A DNA stretch of 64,000 nucleotides from Rhizobium sp. CSW-27 (GTDB lineage Bacteria; Pseudomonadota; Alphaproteobacteria; Rhizobiales; Rhizobiaceae). How positions within the stretch are numbered: the stretch's first letter is position 1; every line of letters begins with the position of its first letter. Where the stretch lies: positions 186,001 to 250,000 of the forward strand of contig NZ_JAHHZO010000002.1 in NCBI RefSeq assembly GCF_018760785.1. The letters run 5' to 3'. Shown here in pieces: positions 8,337-16,259 of the stretch. The notes beneath the pieces were generated by a model. The model was not told where the DNA came from. It made no database searches and saw only the letters and a program-made list of their open reading frames with translations. The translations under genes were made by a program, and so were the position numbers.

Positions 8337-9773
8337 ATGCACAGCTATCCCGACGTCCAACTCTTCATCGCAGGCGAATGGCGCAATGCCATCAGCGGCA
8401 AGACCATTCCCGTGGAAGATCCTGCGACCCAGGAGATCATCGGCAAGATCGCCCATGCGGAAAAGGCTGATCTCGACCTCGCGCTCGAAGCTGCCGACAA
8501 GGGCTTCAAGATCTGGCGCGACACCTCTGCCTTCGAACGCTCGAAGATCATGCGCAAGGCCGCTGACCTGCTGCGTGAGCGTATCGATTACATCGCCTGG
8601 CTGATGACGCGCGAACAGGGCAAGCCGATCGCCCAGTCGAAGGCGGAAATCATCAATGCCGCGGACACCATCGACTGGTTCGCCGAAGAAGCCCGCCGCA
8701 CCTATGGCCAGATCATTCCGGCCCGTTTTGGCGGCGTTTCCAACATGGCGATCAAGTTCCCGGTTGGCCCGGTGGCAGCCTTCACGCCGTGGAACTTCCC
8801 GATCAACCAGGTCGTGCGCAAGCTTTCGGCTGCCGTCTCCGTCGGCTGCTCCATCATCGTCAAGGCGCCGGAAGAAACCCCCGCTTCGCCTGCTGAACTG
8901 ATCCGCGCCTTTGCCGATGCGGGCGTTCCGGCAGGCGTCGTCAACCTGGTCTACGGTGTTCCGGCGGAAATTTCCGAATATCTCATCCCGCACCCGGTCA
9001 TCCGCAAGATTTCGTTCACCGGCTCGACCCCGGTCGGCAAGCATCTGGCAGCACTCGCCGGCAAGCACATGAAGCGTGCGACGATGGAACTCGGCGGTCA
9101 TGCGCCGGTCGTCGTGTTCAACGATGCCGATCTCGACAAGGCGATCGAAGTCTCGGCAGCGGCCAAGTTCCGCAATGCCGGCCAGGTCTGCGTTGCGCCC
9201 ACCCGCTTCCTGATCCAGGACGGTGTCGCCGACCAGTTCATCGAAGGCATCGTGAAGTATGCGGAAAACCTGAAGGTCGGCAACGGCCTGGAAGCCGACG
9301 TGACCATGGGCCCGCTCGCCAACGAGCGCCGTATTCCGGCCATGGAAGACATGATCAACGATGCCGTTTCCAAGGGTGCTGTCCTGAAGACCGGCGGCAA
9401 GCGCATCGGCAACAAGGGCCATTTCTTCGAACCGACCGTGCTGACCGACGTCCCGACCTCGGCCAAGATGATGAACGAGGAGCCCTTCGGCCCCATCGCC
9501 ATCGTCAACCGCTTCTCGACGCTGGACGAGGCGATGGAGGAATCGAACCGCCTGCCGTTCGGCCTTGCGTCCTACGCCTTCACCTCCTCGGTCAAGACCG
9601 CGCACGCCCTTGGCCAGCGCATGGAAGCCGGCATGCTGACGATCAACCACAACGGCTTTGCCATTCCGGAAGTACCGTTCGGCGGCGTCAAGGATTCGGG
9701 CTACGGCACCGAAGGCGGTTCGGAGGCTGTGGAGGCCTATCTCGAAACCCGCTTCGTCAGCCAGATGAACTGA
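8337..9773 (+). CDS. NAD(P)-dependent aldehyde dehydrogenase, succinate-semialdehyde dehydrogenase type
   Basis: A 478-residue aldehyde dehydrogenase. Visible landmarks are [15 protein letters not shown] (cofactor-binding segment), [13 protein letters not shown] (general-base glutamate), [12 protein letters not shown] (catalytic cysteine) and [15 protein letters not shown]. Overall it resembles GabD-type succinate/glutarate-semialdehyde and alpha-ketoglutarate-semialdehyde dehydrogenases. The ATG at 8337 opens the family-like [16 protein letters not shown]; the open frame upstream codes unrelated residues. Next to gcdH, glutarate semialdehyde (from 5-aminovalerate/lysine) is an attractive substrate, but a terminator separates the two genes and the substrate cannot be decided from sequence. 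Confidence 0.88.
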   Translation: MHSYPDVQLFIAGEWRNAISGKTIPVEDPATQEIIGKIAHAEKADLDLALEAADKGFKIWRDTSAFERSKIMRKAADLLRERIDYIAWLMTREQGKPIAQSKAEIINAADTIDWFAEEARRTYGQIIPARFGGVSNMAIKFPVGPVAAFTPWNFPINQVVRKLSAAVSVGCSIIVKAPEETPASPAELIRAFADAGVPAGVVNLVYGVPAEISEYLIPHPVIRKISFTGSTPVGKHLAALAGKHMKRATMELGGHAPVVVFNDADLDKAIEVSAAAKFRNAGQVCVAPTRFLIQDGVADQFIEGIVKYAENLKVGNGLEADVTMGPLANERRIPAMEDMINDAVSKGAVLKTGGKRIGNKGHFFEPTVLTDVPTSAKMMNEEPFGPIAIVNRFSTLDEAMEESNRLPFGLASYAFTSSVKTAHALGQRMEAGMLTINHNGFAIPEVPFGGVKDSGYGTEGGSEAVEAYLETRFVSQMN

Positions 9774-9800
9774 GCTTCTGAAATCCCATCCAATGTCGGA

Positions 9801-9826
9801 GGGCGCCGGGCAACCGGCGCCCTTTT
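9801..9826 (+). terminator. Rho-independent terminator after the aldehyde dehydrogenase gene
   Basis: Nine-base-pair perfect stem GGGCGCCGG / CCGGCGCCC (9801-9809, 9814-9822), loop GCAA, followed by TTTT. Confidence 0.9.
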
Positions 9827-9919
9827 GCGTCGCTTCATTCCGCCGCGCGGCAGGGCAGGGTGATCAACTTTGCCTTATCCTTGATTTCCCTCAACGAAAT
9901 CCGGCCCTGCCGGCTCTAT

Positions 9920-9944
9920 GGAACAAATGGGCGCGATGCTCGTT
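9920..9944 (+). promoter_or_regulatory. EcfG-type promoter (GGAAC-N16-CGTT) of the yqjD/yqjE/dps operon
   Basis: GGAAC at 9920-9924 and CGTT at 9941-9944 are separated by 16 nt, the consensus for the alphaproteobacterial general stress sigma factor EcfG/RpoE2. Transcription would start near 9950, about 80 nt before the first gene. The EcfG, NepR and PhyR genes are in this same window. Confidence 0.7.
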
Positions 9945-10031
9945 GACCCGGCGAATGGGCGGCGGGGCAATGTTCGCGCCGGCTTCTCATGCCCGCCTTC
10001 GGGCCCATCCCAGTTCCTCAAGGAGAATGCG

Positions 10032-10358
10032 ATGTCGATGAATTCGCCGAATGACGCCCCGCGATCCGGTTCTCAGGCCGATATCGAACTGCAGCTGCAG
10101 CAATTGCGCGAGGATATCGCGGCGTTGGCCAGGGCCGTTGCGGCGGCGGGAAGCACCAAGGCGGATGATCTGAAGAGCAGGGCGTGGCGCGCCTCGAACG
10201 AGGCGATGGATGCCTCGGCCCAGATGATGGATGCGGCGCGCGCCCAGGCGATGTCGATGGAAAAGGATCTGGAGCGGCAGATCCGCACCAAGCCGTTGCA
10301 GTCGGTGGCGATTGCGGCAGGCCTCGGCTTCCTCTTCGCGCTTCTGTCGCGCCGCTGA
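10032..10358 (+). CDS. DUF883-family (YqjD/ElaB-like) membrane-anchored protein
   Basis: A 108-residue protein with a long, Ala/Gln/Glu-rich helical region (about residues 15-85, LQQLREDIAALARAVA) and one C-terminal hydrophobic anchor, LQSVAIAAGLGFLFALLSRR minus its first residues, ending in arginines. This is the architecture of the DUF883 family; E. coli YqjD and ElaB are C-tail-anchored inner-membrane proteins that bind ribosomes in stationary phase. AAGGAG (10019-10024) precedes the ATG at 10032. It is the first gene of a three-gene unit with a YqjE-like protein and Dps, behind an EcfG-type promoter, so a role in stress or stationary phase is likely. Its molecular function here is inferred only from the family. 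Confidence 0.8.
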   Translation: MSMNSPNDAPRSGSQADIELQLQQLREDIAALARAVAAAGSTKADDLKSRAWRASNEAMDASAQMMDAARAQAMSMEKDLERQIRTKPLQSVAIAAGLGFLFALLSRR

Positions 10359-10359
10359 T

Positions 10360-10806
10360 ATGGCGCGGCTTCTGCCCCTGCTGACATCCCTGCTGTCGAT
10401 CGATGTCAGCCTTCTCGTGCAGCAGACGCGGCGCAACGCGCTTCTTTATGCGGTCATCGCCCTTTTCGTGCTGACCGCCTATGGCGCAGGCGTCGCGGCC
10501 CTTGCGGTCTGGCTTTCCGCGATGATGAGCCCGGTTGCCGCACTCGGCCTCGTCGCCGCACTGGCGCTGGCGATCGCACTTTTCGTCGTCATCATCCTGA
10601 TGGTCAAGAACCGGGCGGATGAACGGCGCCGCCGCGAGGCCGCTGCCAACCACCGCGCGCTGCTGATGACCACGGCGGTGTCGCTGCTGCCGGTCATGAT
10701 GAAATCGCGTCCGCTGATGGCGGCCGCCGTGACGGGCGGCCTGGCGCTGTTTGCCCTGCGCATGATGGGCGGTTCTGCCGGAGAGAATGATCCGCCCCAG
10801 ACCTGA
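10360..10806 (+). CDS. YqjE-like membrane protein (holin-X / phage_holin_3_6 family)
   Basis: A 148-residue membrane protein with two adjacent hydrophobic helices (about residues 28-50 and 55-83: ALLYAVIALFVLTAYGAG and LGLVAALALAIALFVVII), a basic linker NRADERRRREAAANHR, and a weaker C-terminal hydrophobic part. A helical hairpin of this kind downstream of a DUF883 gene matches the YqjD-YqjE pair of enterobacteria. The ATG at 10360 is one base after the preceding stop codon, so translation is probably coupled. The family's biochemical role is unknown; despite the holin name there is nothing phage-like around it. Confidence 0.7.
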   Translation: MARLLPLLTSLLSIDVSLLVQQTRRNALLYAVIALFVLTAYGAGVAALAVWLSAMMSPVAALGLVAALALAIALFVVIILMVKNRADERRRREAAANHRALLMTTAVSLLPVMMKSRPLMAAAVTGGLALFALRMMGGSAGENDPPQT

Positions 10807-10836
10807 TTTTCCCGAAGCCCAAGAAGGAGACCGACC

Positions 10837-11349
10837 ATGGCGCAAGCCTCTGCTGTCCTCAAGCCGAAGTCCCATGACGAGAACATCAATATCGGGCTCA
10901 ACAAGGCCTATCGCGAGACGATGGCGGAGAGCCTCTCGCAGATCCTCGCCGCCACCTATCGCCTGACGATCAAGAGCCATGTCTACCACTGGAACGTCGT
11001 CGGCCCGCTGTTCAAGCCGCTGCATGAACTGACCGAGGAGCATTACGGCGCACTGTTCGAGGCCGCCGACATCATCGCCGAGCGCATCCGTGCCCTCGGT
11101 CATCTGGCGCCGGCCTCGCTGGGAGAGGCGGCCGCCTTTGCGCCCAAGGCCGGCGATGTCGGCAAGCTGACGGCCGTTTCCATGGTCAACGACCTGGTGG
11201 CCGACCACGAAGCGGCGGTGAAGACGATGCGCAAGGCGGCCGAGAACGCCGACGAAGCAGGCGATGTGGTGACCGCCGACATGCTGACCGACCGGCTGAC
11301 CTTCCACGAAAAGGCGCTGTGGATGCTGCGGGCGATCATCGCCGAATAG
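10837..11349 (+). CDS. dps: Dps-family ferritin-like DNA-protection protein
   Basis: A 170-residue member of the Dps family, whose dodecamers oxidise and store iron and shield DNA from peroxide damage. Ferroxidase ligands are visible in KSHVYHWNVVGPLFKPLHELTEEHYGALFEAADIIAERI: the first His, then the later His, Glu and Asp residues of the family pattern. The N-terminus (MAQASAVLKPKSHDE) is extended and basic, as in DNA-binding Dps proteins. AAGGAG precedes the ATG. It is the last gene of the unit that starts at 10032 behind an EcfG-type promoter, so it should be induced by the general stress response encoded at 27.5-30.6 kb. Confidence 0.93.
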   Translation: MAQASAVLKPKSHDENINIGLNKAYRETMAESLSQILAATYRLTIKSHVYHWNVVGPLFKPLHELTEEHYGALFEAADIIAERIRALGHLAPASLGEAAAFAPKAGDVGKLTAVSMVNDLVADHEAAVKTMRKAAENADEAGDVVTADMLTDRLTFHEKALWMLRAIIAE

Positions 11350-11399
11350 CCGGGCAGATCCCGCCCGAACAGACCGGAACATGTGGCGGCGCGCCGCGC

Positions 11400-11643
11400 C
11401 GGGTGAAGACGAGAACTATGTCTACGCTATAGCCCTCCTTTAAGCATGGTTCGAATCCCGCGTGGCCCGGCGGGCACAGTGGTGCCATCTGCCGGGCCGG
11501 TAGGGATCGAACTGGGCCTAGTCGAGAGCCTATGCCGCTATCCTCGGGAGAGGCTTTTCAACCAATCGCGGGAATCGTTGAAGCGAGCCCCCGCAACCAA
11601 AATCCCCTCACATCCCGTAGCGCAAAACGCTGCGGGATTTTTG
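11400..11643 (+). other. Structured intergenic stretch between dps and catB with tRNA-like pieces; possible ncRNA or scar
   Basis: No credible protein gene. GGTTCGAATCCC (11451-11462) is identical to a tRNA T-loop core but its flanks do not form a T-stem. An 8-bp perfect stem GGCCCGGC / GCCGGGCC (11464-11471, 11491-11498) encloses a 5-bp hairpin GGCAC / GTGCC. At 11588-11599 the bases CCCCCGCAACCA match the 3' end of alphaproteobacterial initiator tRNA genes including CCA. A good terminator follows (11612-11643). No cloverleaf can be folded. It may be a decayed tRNA locus or attachment remnant, or an unrecognised structured RNA. Confidence 0.4.
11612..11643 (+). terminator. Rho-independent terminator in the dps-catB gap
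   Basis: An 11-bp stem with one G-U pair, ATCCCGTAGCG / CGCTGCGGGAT, loop CAAAA, then TTTTGCGTTT. It is 263 bp past the dps stop, so it may serve a small transcript in the gap rather than dps itself. Confidence 0.75.
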
Positions 11644-11706
11644 CGTTTGAGGTCGTCGGTGGTCCGGCGCATGACCTCGCCCTGAGCATTGCTGTAGCTT
11701 TCCATC

Positions 11707-11721
11707 ATACCTATTGGGTAT
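11707..11721 (+). promoter_or_regulatory. LysR-type operator ATACC-N5-GGTAT upstream of catB
   Basis: Perfect 5-bp dyad ATACC-TATTG-GGTAT that also fits the T-N11-A LysR box. It is centred 65 bp before the catB ATG. The same dyad with a different spacer occurs upstream of the benzaldehyde dehydrogenase gene (24757-24771), and a CatR/BenM-type regulator is encoded at 24832-25770. Together these make it the likely activator site for catBCA-ben. Confidence 0.65.
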
Positions 11722-11778
11722 TGAGCGGAACCGACATGGTCTTGGACGTCCGCGGCGTCGCTGTGCATTATCTTCGGC

Positions 11779-12960
11779 ATGAACGCGACCTTTCCTCCCC
11801 CATTGGCGGCGCTTGCCGCAGCTCCGACGGTTGAACGCATTGAAACGATGCTGGTCGACCTGCCGACGATCCGACCGCACAGGCTTTCGGTCGCGACCAT
11901 GAACGGCCAGACGCTGATGATCGTTCGGATCTGTTGCAGCGACGGCATTGTCGGCATTGGCGAGGGCACGACGATCGGCGGGCTTGCCTATGGAGGCGAG
12001 AGCCCGGAGAGCATGAAGCTTGCAATCGACCGCTATTTTTCCGCCGTCATGATCGGTCAGGACGTGAGCCGCGTCCAGGCGCTGATGGCGAGGATCGGCA
12101 AGATGATCAAGGACAATCGGTTCGCCAAGAGTGCTGTCGAGACGGCACTTCTCGATGCGCAAGGCAAGCGCGTGGGTTTGCCAGTCAGCGAACTGATGGG
12201 CGGACGTCGGCGTGACCGGCTGCCGGTTGCGTGGACCCTGGCTTCCGGCGACACCGGCCGCGACATCGATGAGGCGGAAAAGATGCTGTCTCTCCGCCGC
12301 CATTCGATCTTCAAGTTGAAGATCGGGCTGAGGTCGGTGCGTGAGGATGTGGCCCATGTCGCCGCGGTCAAACGTGCGATCGGCGAGCATGGAACGGTGC
12401 GCGTCGATGTCAACATGGCCTGGACAGAGACAGATGCGCGTCTCGGCATCGCAGCGCTTGCAGACGCTGGCTGCGAACTGGTGGAGCAGCCGGTGCAGTC
12501 TGCGGCAGCGCTTGGCCGTCTCGTCCGTCGCTTCCCGATTGCCCTGATGGCGGACGAATCCCTGCAGGGGCCGGAAAGTGCCTTTGAGATGGCGCGCAAC
12601 AACAGCGCCGATGTCTTTGCCGTAAAGGTGGAGCAGAACGGCGGCGCGTTCAACGCGCAACGGGTGGCGGCGATTGCCGATGCGGCCGGTGTCGAACTCT
12701 ACGGTGGCACCATGCTCGAAGGGGCGGTGGGCACCATCATCTCCGCGCAGGTGTTTTCGACATTTGCCAACCTGCAATGGGGCACCGAACTGTTCGGCCC
12801 GCTTCTCCTCACCGAGGAGATCCTGGAGACGCCTCTCGATTATAGCGATTTCTCGCTGCTCGTTCCCCAGGGGCCGGGCCTTGGCATCTCGCTGGACGAG
12901 GACAAGCTCGCCCACTTCACCCGCGACGGTTCGCTCACGGTCACCCAGGCTGCGGATTGA
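11779..12960 (+). CDS. catB: Muconate cycloisomerase
   Basis: A 393-residue enolase-superfamily enzyme converting cis,cis-muconate to muconolactone in the catechol branch of the beta-ketoadipate pathway. Catalytic features: KLK at residues 179-181 (second lysine is the general base), metal ligands D210 (VDVN), E236 (LVEQP) and D259 (MADES), and K283. The N-terminal capping segment VDLPTIRPHRLSVATMNGQT is typical of CatB. ATG 11779 is the only good in-frame start before the conserved region except ATG 11848; no ribosome site is visible, and the operator position suggests a very short or absent 5' leader. First gene of catBCA-benABCDK. Confidence 0.93.
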   Translation: MNATFPPPLAALAAAPTVERIETMLVDLPTIRPHRLSVATMNGQTLMIVRICCSDGIVGIGEGTTIGGLAYGGESPESMKLAIDRYFSAVMIGQDVSRVQALMARIGKMIKDNRFAKSAVETALLDAQGKRVGLPVSELMGGRRRDRLPVAWTLASGDTGRDIDEAEKMLSLRRHSIFKLKIGLRSVREDVAHVAAVKRAIGEHGTVRVDVNMAWTETDARLGIAALADAGCELVEQPVQSAAALGRLVRRFPIALMADESLQGPESAFEMARNNSADVFAVKVEQNGGAFNAQRVAAIADAAGVELYGGTMLEGAVGTIISAQVFSTFANLQWGTELFGPLLLTEEILETPLDYSDFSLLVPQGPGLGISLDEDKLAHFTRDGSLTVTQAAD

Positions 12961-12973
12961 GGAGGCGATCACC

Positions 12974-13264
12974 ATGCTCTTTCACGTCACAATGAATGTC
13001 GAGCTGCCTCACGATCTGCCGGAAGACGTCGTGGCGGAGATCCTGCAGCGGGAGAAGGCTTATTCGCAGGAGCTGCAGCAGATCGGCAAGTGGCGACATA
13101 TCTGGCGGATCGCCGGACAGTACGCGAATATCAGCATTTTCGATGTGACCGATAATGACGAGCTGCATCAGCTGCTCTGTGGCCTTCCGCTTTTCAAGTT
13201 CATGGACATCCAGGTGACGCCGCTGCTTCGCCATCCCTCGGCTGTTCGTGCTGACGACAGTTGA
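12974..13264 (+). CDS. catC: Muconolactone delta-isomerase
   Basis: A 96-residue protein that isomerises muconolactone to beta-ketoadipate enol-lactone. The family signature is present throughout: MLFHVTMNVELPHDLP at the start, EKAYSQELQQIGKWRHIWRI in the middle and LPLFKFMDIQVTPL near the end; length equals the usual 90-97 residues of this small decameric enzyme. GGAGG lies 10 nt before the ATG at 12974. It starts 13 bp after catB, so the two are cotranscribed. A 9-bp perfect hairpin follows before catA. Confidence 0.95.
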   Translation: MLFHVTMNVELPHDLPEDVVAEILQREKAYSQELQQIGKWRHIWRIAGQYANISIFDVTDNDELHQLLCGLPLFKFMDIQVTPLLRHPSAVRADDS

Positions 13265-13269
13265 TCCCT

Positions 13270-13292
13270 CGCGCCCGGTTTCGCCGGGCGCG
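13270..13292 (+). other. Intercistronic hairpin between catC and catA
   Basis: Perfect 9-bp stem CGCGCCCGG / CCGGGCGCG with loop TTTCG. No T-tract follows, so it is more likely an mRNA-processing or stabilising element, or a weak attenuator, than a full terminator. Confidence 0.55.
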
Positions 13293-13320
13293 CACCAGAC
13301 CCATGTGAGGAGGACATGAC

Positions 13321-14259
13321 ATGACTGTAACCATTTTCAATCGTCCCGACATTCAGGATTTCCTGAAGGTGTTGAGCGGCCTCGACCAGACGAACGGCAA
13401 TCCGCGCGTCAAGCAGATCGTCCACCGGATCGTGTCCGATCTGTTCAAGGCCATCGACGATCTCGACATCACCCCGGATGAATACTGGATTGCCGTGGCC
13501 TGGCTGAACGAGATCGGTGCAGCCGGCCAGGCCGGTCTCATCTCGCCCGGTCTCGGGCTTGATCACTTCCTCGATGAGCGCCTCGACGCTATCGACGAGG
13601 CGCTGGGCATCAAGAACGAGACGCCGCGCACCATCGAAGGGCCGCTTTACGTGGCAGGCGCGCCGGAATGTCATGGCTTTGCCCGTCTGGACGACGGCCG
13701 GGATACGGATGGTCACACGCTGATCATGCACGGCACCGTCTATGGTTCGGATGGCAAGCCGATGCCCGGTGCCAAGGTGGAAGTCTGGCACTGCGATACG
13801 CGCGGCTTCTATTCGCATTTCGACCCGACAGGCCAGCAGGCACCGTTCAACATGCGTCGCACGATCATTGCCGACGACCAGGGGCGCTACAAGTTCCAAA
13901 GCATCGTTCCGCATGGCTACGGTGTTCCTCCGGGCAGCCCCACGGAAAAACTGCTTTCCGCACTTGGCCGTCACGGCCAGCGACCGGCCCATATCCATTT
14001 CTTCATCAGCGCGGATGGTCACCGCAAGCTGACGACGCAGATCAACATCGCCGGCGATCCGCTGATCAACGACGATTTCGCCTATGCCACCCGTGATGGT
14101 CTTGTTCCGGATGTGATCGAGCGCACGGATGATGCCAGCATCAAGGCCAATGGACTGAATGGCCCGTTCGCCGAGATTGTCTTCGATATCAAGCTGACCG
14201 CGCTGGTGAATGGAGTCGACAACCAGTTGAACGCCCTGCGCAAGCGCGCCGCTGCGTGA
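13321..14259 (+). CDS. catA: Catechol 1,2-dioxygenase (intradiol)
   Basis: A 312-residue non-haem Fe(III) enzyme that cleaves catechol to cis,cis-muconate. All four iron ligands are visible at the positions known from Pseudomonas CatA: Y164 (RGFYSHF), Y200 (PHGYGVPP), H224 and H226 (RPAHIHFF). The N-terminal linker domain that mediates dimerisation (residues 1-100) and the GPLYVAGAP motif are intact. GAGGAGG precedes the ATG at 13321. It lies 56 bp after catC, separated by a hairpin, and is followed by the ben genes, so benzoate oxidation and catechol cleavage are probably expressed together. Confidence 0.96.
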   Translation: MTVTIFNRPDIQDFLKVLSGLDQTNGNPRVKQIVHRIVSDLFKAIDDLDITPDEYWIAVAWLNEIGAAGQAGLISPGLGLDHFLDERLDAIDEALGIKNETPRTIEGPLYVAGAPECHGFARLDDGRDTDGHTLIMHGTVYGSDGKPMPGAKVEVWHCDTRGFYSHFDPTGQQAPFNMRRTIIADDQGRYKFQSIVPHGYGVPPGSPTEKLLSALGRHGQRPAHIHFFISADGHRKLTTQINIAGDPLINDDFAYATRDGLVPDVIERTDDASIKANGLNGPFAEIVFDIKLTALVNGVDNQLNALRKRAAA

Positions 14260-14264
14260 GCATT

Positions 14265-14292
14265 CGGCGGTCCAGCATCGGGCGGACCGCCG
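14265..14292 (+). other. Inverted repeat between catA and benA
   Basis: Perfect 9-bp arms CGGCGGTCC / GGACCGCCG separated by 10 nt, then TCTTTGCTC. It could be a weak terminator or attenuator at the cat-ben junction; the T-tract is poor. Confidence 0.5.
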
Positions 14293-14345
14293 TCTTTGCT
14301 CTCAAACGTCATCGACATCGTTGCAATGGATCGGCCGGGGAACGG

Positions 14346-14361
14346 CCGGAGGGCCCTCCGG
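14346..14361. promoter_or_regulatory. 16-bp perfect palindrome just upstream of the benA ribosome-binding site
   Basis: CCGGAGGGCCCTCCGG is a perfect 16-bp palindrome ending 16 bp before the benA ATG and followed by GGGAGAG, the ribosome site. It could be an operator, or an RNA stem limiting access to the start; function is not known. Confidence 0.4.
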
Positions 14362-14376
14362 GGCGGGAGAGAAACC

Positions 14377-15735
14377 ATGTCCAAAGTGATCAACAAATAC
14401 GCGGCCCTGCAGGATCTGCTGGCCAATGCCGTCGAGGATGACAAGCAGCGAGGCGTCTTCCGCTGTCGCCGCGACATCTTTACCAATCCCGACCTGTTCG
14501 AACTGGAGATGAAGTATATCTTCGAGAGCAACTGGGTCTATCTTGCGCATGAAAGCCAGATCCCTGACGTCAACGACTACTACACCACGTCGATCGGCCG
14601 CCAGCCCGTCGTCATCACGCGTGACAAGACCGGCGCCCTGAATGCGGTCATCAATGCCTGTGCGCATCGCGGCGCCATGCTGTGTCGCCGCAAGCACGGA
14701 AACAAGGGCTCCTTCACTTGTCCCTTCCATGGCTGGACCTTTTCCAACACGGGCAAGCTTCTGAAGGTCAAGGACGAAAAGACGACGCAGTATCCCGAAC
14801 AGTTCGGCAAGGACGGATCGCACGACCTGACAAAGGTCGCCTGCTTCCAAAACTATCGCGGCTTCCTGTTCGGCAGTCTCAATCCGGATGTCGCGCCGCT
14901 TGAGGATTTCCTCGGCGAGACAAAGGTCATTATCGACCAGATCGTCGATCAGGCACCCGAGGGGCTGGAAGTGCTGCGCGGCAACTCCTCCTACATCTAC
15001 GACGGCAACTGGAAGCTCCAGATGGAGAACGGCTGCGACGGCTATCACGTCAGTTCCGTTCATTGGAACTATGCGGCCACGATGGGCCGACGCAAGGAAG
15101 AGGGTACGAAGGCGGTCGACGCCAACAGCTGGAGCCGGTCGATCGCCGGTGTCTATGGCTTCGATAACGGCCATATCCTGCTGTGGACCAACACGATGAA
15201 CCCGGAGGTTCGTCCGGTCTACAATCGTCGCGAGGAGATCAGAGAGCGACTGGGCGGCGACAAGGCGGACTTCATCGTCAACCAGACGCGAAATCTGTGC
15301 ATCTACCCGAACGTCTTCCTGATGGACCAGTTCAGCACGCAGATCCGCGTGACGCGTCCCTTAAGCGTCGACAAGACGGAAATCACCATCTTCTGCTTTG
15401 CGCCGAAGGCCGAAAGTGTGGCTGACCGGACGCTGCGTATCCGTCAGTACGAGGACTTCTTCAACGTATCGGGCATGGGCACGGCCGACGATCTCGAGGA
15501 GTTCCGCGCCTGCCAGTCGGGTTATGCGGGCACTGCCGCGCTCTGGAACGACCTGTCGCGGGGCGCACCGCTTTGGATAGAAGGGCCGGACGAGAACGCA
15601 TCCCGGATGGGCCTCAAGCCGCTTCTGTCGGGAGAACGCAGCGAGGACGAGGGGCTCTTCGTGCGCCAGCACGAATACTGGGCCTCTGTCATGCGCCAGG
15701 CCCTGGCGCTCGAGCAGGAGGGAGCTGCGGCATGA
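14377..15735 (+). CDS. benA: Benzoate 1,2-dioxygenase, large (alpha) subunit
   Basis: A 452-residue Rieske non-haem iron oxygenase subunit that, with BenB and BenC, converts benzoate to its cis-1,2-dihydrodiol. The Rieske cluster ligands are C95, H97, C115 and H118 (CAHRG, then CPFHGW). The mononuclear iron site is seen in [14 protein letters not shown] with D221, H224 and H229. The start MSKVINK at 14377 follows GGGAGAGAAACC; the 27 upstream codons in frame have no family resemblance. Its stop overlaps benB (ATGA). Toluate (XylX) homologues are similar, so methylbenzoates could also be substrates. Confidence 0.95.
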   Translation: MSKVINKYAALQDLLANAVEDDKQRGVFRCRRDIFTNPDLFELEMKYIFESNWVYLAHESQIPDVNDYYTTSIGRQPVVITRDKTGALNAVINACAHRGAMLCRRKHGNKGSFTCPFHGWTFSNTGKLLKVKDEKTTQYPEQFGKDGSHDLTKVACFQNYRGFLFGSLNPDVAPLEDFLGETKVIIDQIVDQAPEGLEVLRGNSSYIYDGNWKLQMENGCDGYHVSSVHWNYAATMGRRKEEGTKAVDANSWSRSIAGVYGFDNGHILLWTNTMNPEVRPVYNRREEIRERLGGDKADFIVNQTRNLCIYPNVFLMDQFSTQIRVTRPLSVDKTEITIFCFAPKAESVADRTLRIRQYEDFFNVSGMGTADDLEEFRACQSGYAGTAALWNDLSRGAPLWIEGPDENASRMGLKPLLSGERSEDEGLFVRQHEYWASVMRQALALEQEGAAA

Positions 15736-16220
15736 GCGCGACCTTCGAAAGCATCTGCGCCTTCCTCTACCGGGAAGCCCGTTTTCTCGACGACCGGGAC
15801 TGGGATGGCTGGCTGAACTGCTATGCGCAGGATGCCAGCTTCTGGATGCCCGCCTGGGATGACGACGACCGGCTGACGGAGGATCCACAAAGCGAGATTT
15901 CGCTGATTTATTATCCGGACCGCAGCGGCCTGGAAGATCGCGTCTTTCGCATCAAGACCGAGCGCTCGGGCGCCTCGACGCCGGAACCGCGCACCTGCCA
16001 CATGATCGCAAATATCGAGATTCTGGCGGAAGGCGAGACGGAGATCGAGCTTCGCTACAACTTCCACACGCTCAACCATCGCTACAAGGTCACCGACCAT
16101 TTCTTCGGCGCCACCTTCGTGACGCTGCGTCGAAGCGGCGATGGGTTCCTGATTGCGGCGAAGAAGGTGGTTCTGAAGAACGACTACATCCGGCAGGTGA
16201 TCGACATCTACCACATCTGA
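15732..16220 (+). CDS. benB: Benzoate 1,2-dioxygenase, small (beta) subunit
   Basis: A 162-residue beta subunit of the aromatic-ring hydroxylating dioxygenase, structurally supporting the alpha subunit in the hexamer. Family features include the opening [29 protein letters not shown], and the C-terminal [18 protein letters not shown]. Its length is that of BenB/XylY. The ATG overlaps the benA stop codon as ATGA (15732-15735), so translation is coupled and subunits would be made in matching amounts. Confidence 0.95.
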   Translation: MSATFESICAFLYREARFLDDRDWDGWLNCYAQDASFWMPAWDDDDRLTEDPQSEISLIYYPDRSGLEDRVFRIKTERSGASTPEPRTCHMIANIEILAEGETEIELRYNFHTLNHRYKVTDHFFGATFVTLRRSGDGFLIAAKKVVLKNDYIRQVIDIYHI

Positions 16221-16259
16221 CAGGAGCGGAAGGCTCGCATTTCCAAGGGAGGAGGATCT

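Noticed and set aside
11400-11643. Circularly permuted tmRNA (ssrA) gene
   Set aside because: A T-loop-like core and an acceptor-like 8-bp stem are present, and a short frame near 11412-11440 reads DENY, but no resume codon and tag ending in ALAA follow the stem, the T-stem does not pair, and the order of pieces does not fit either gene type.
14260-14376. A third catB-type LysR operator before benA
   Set aside because: Only G+C-rich palindromes are there; no ATACC or GGTAT half-site.
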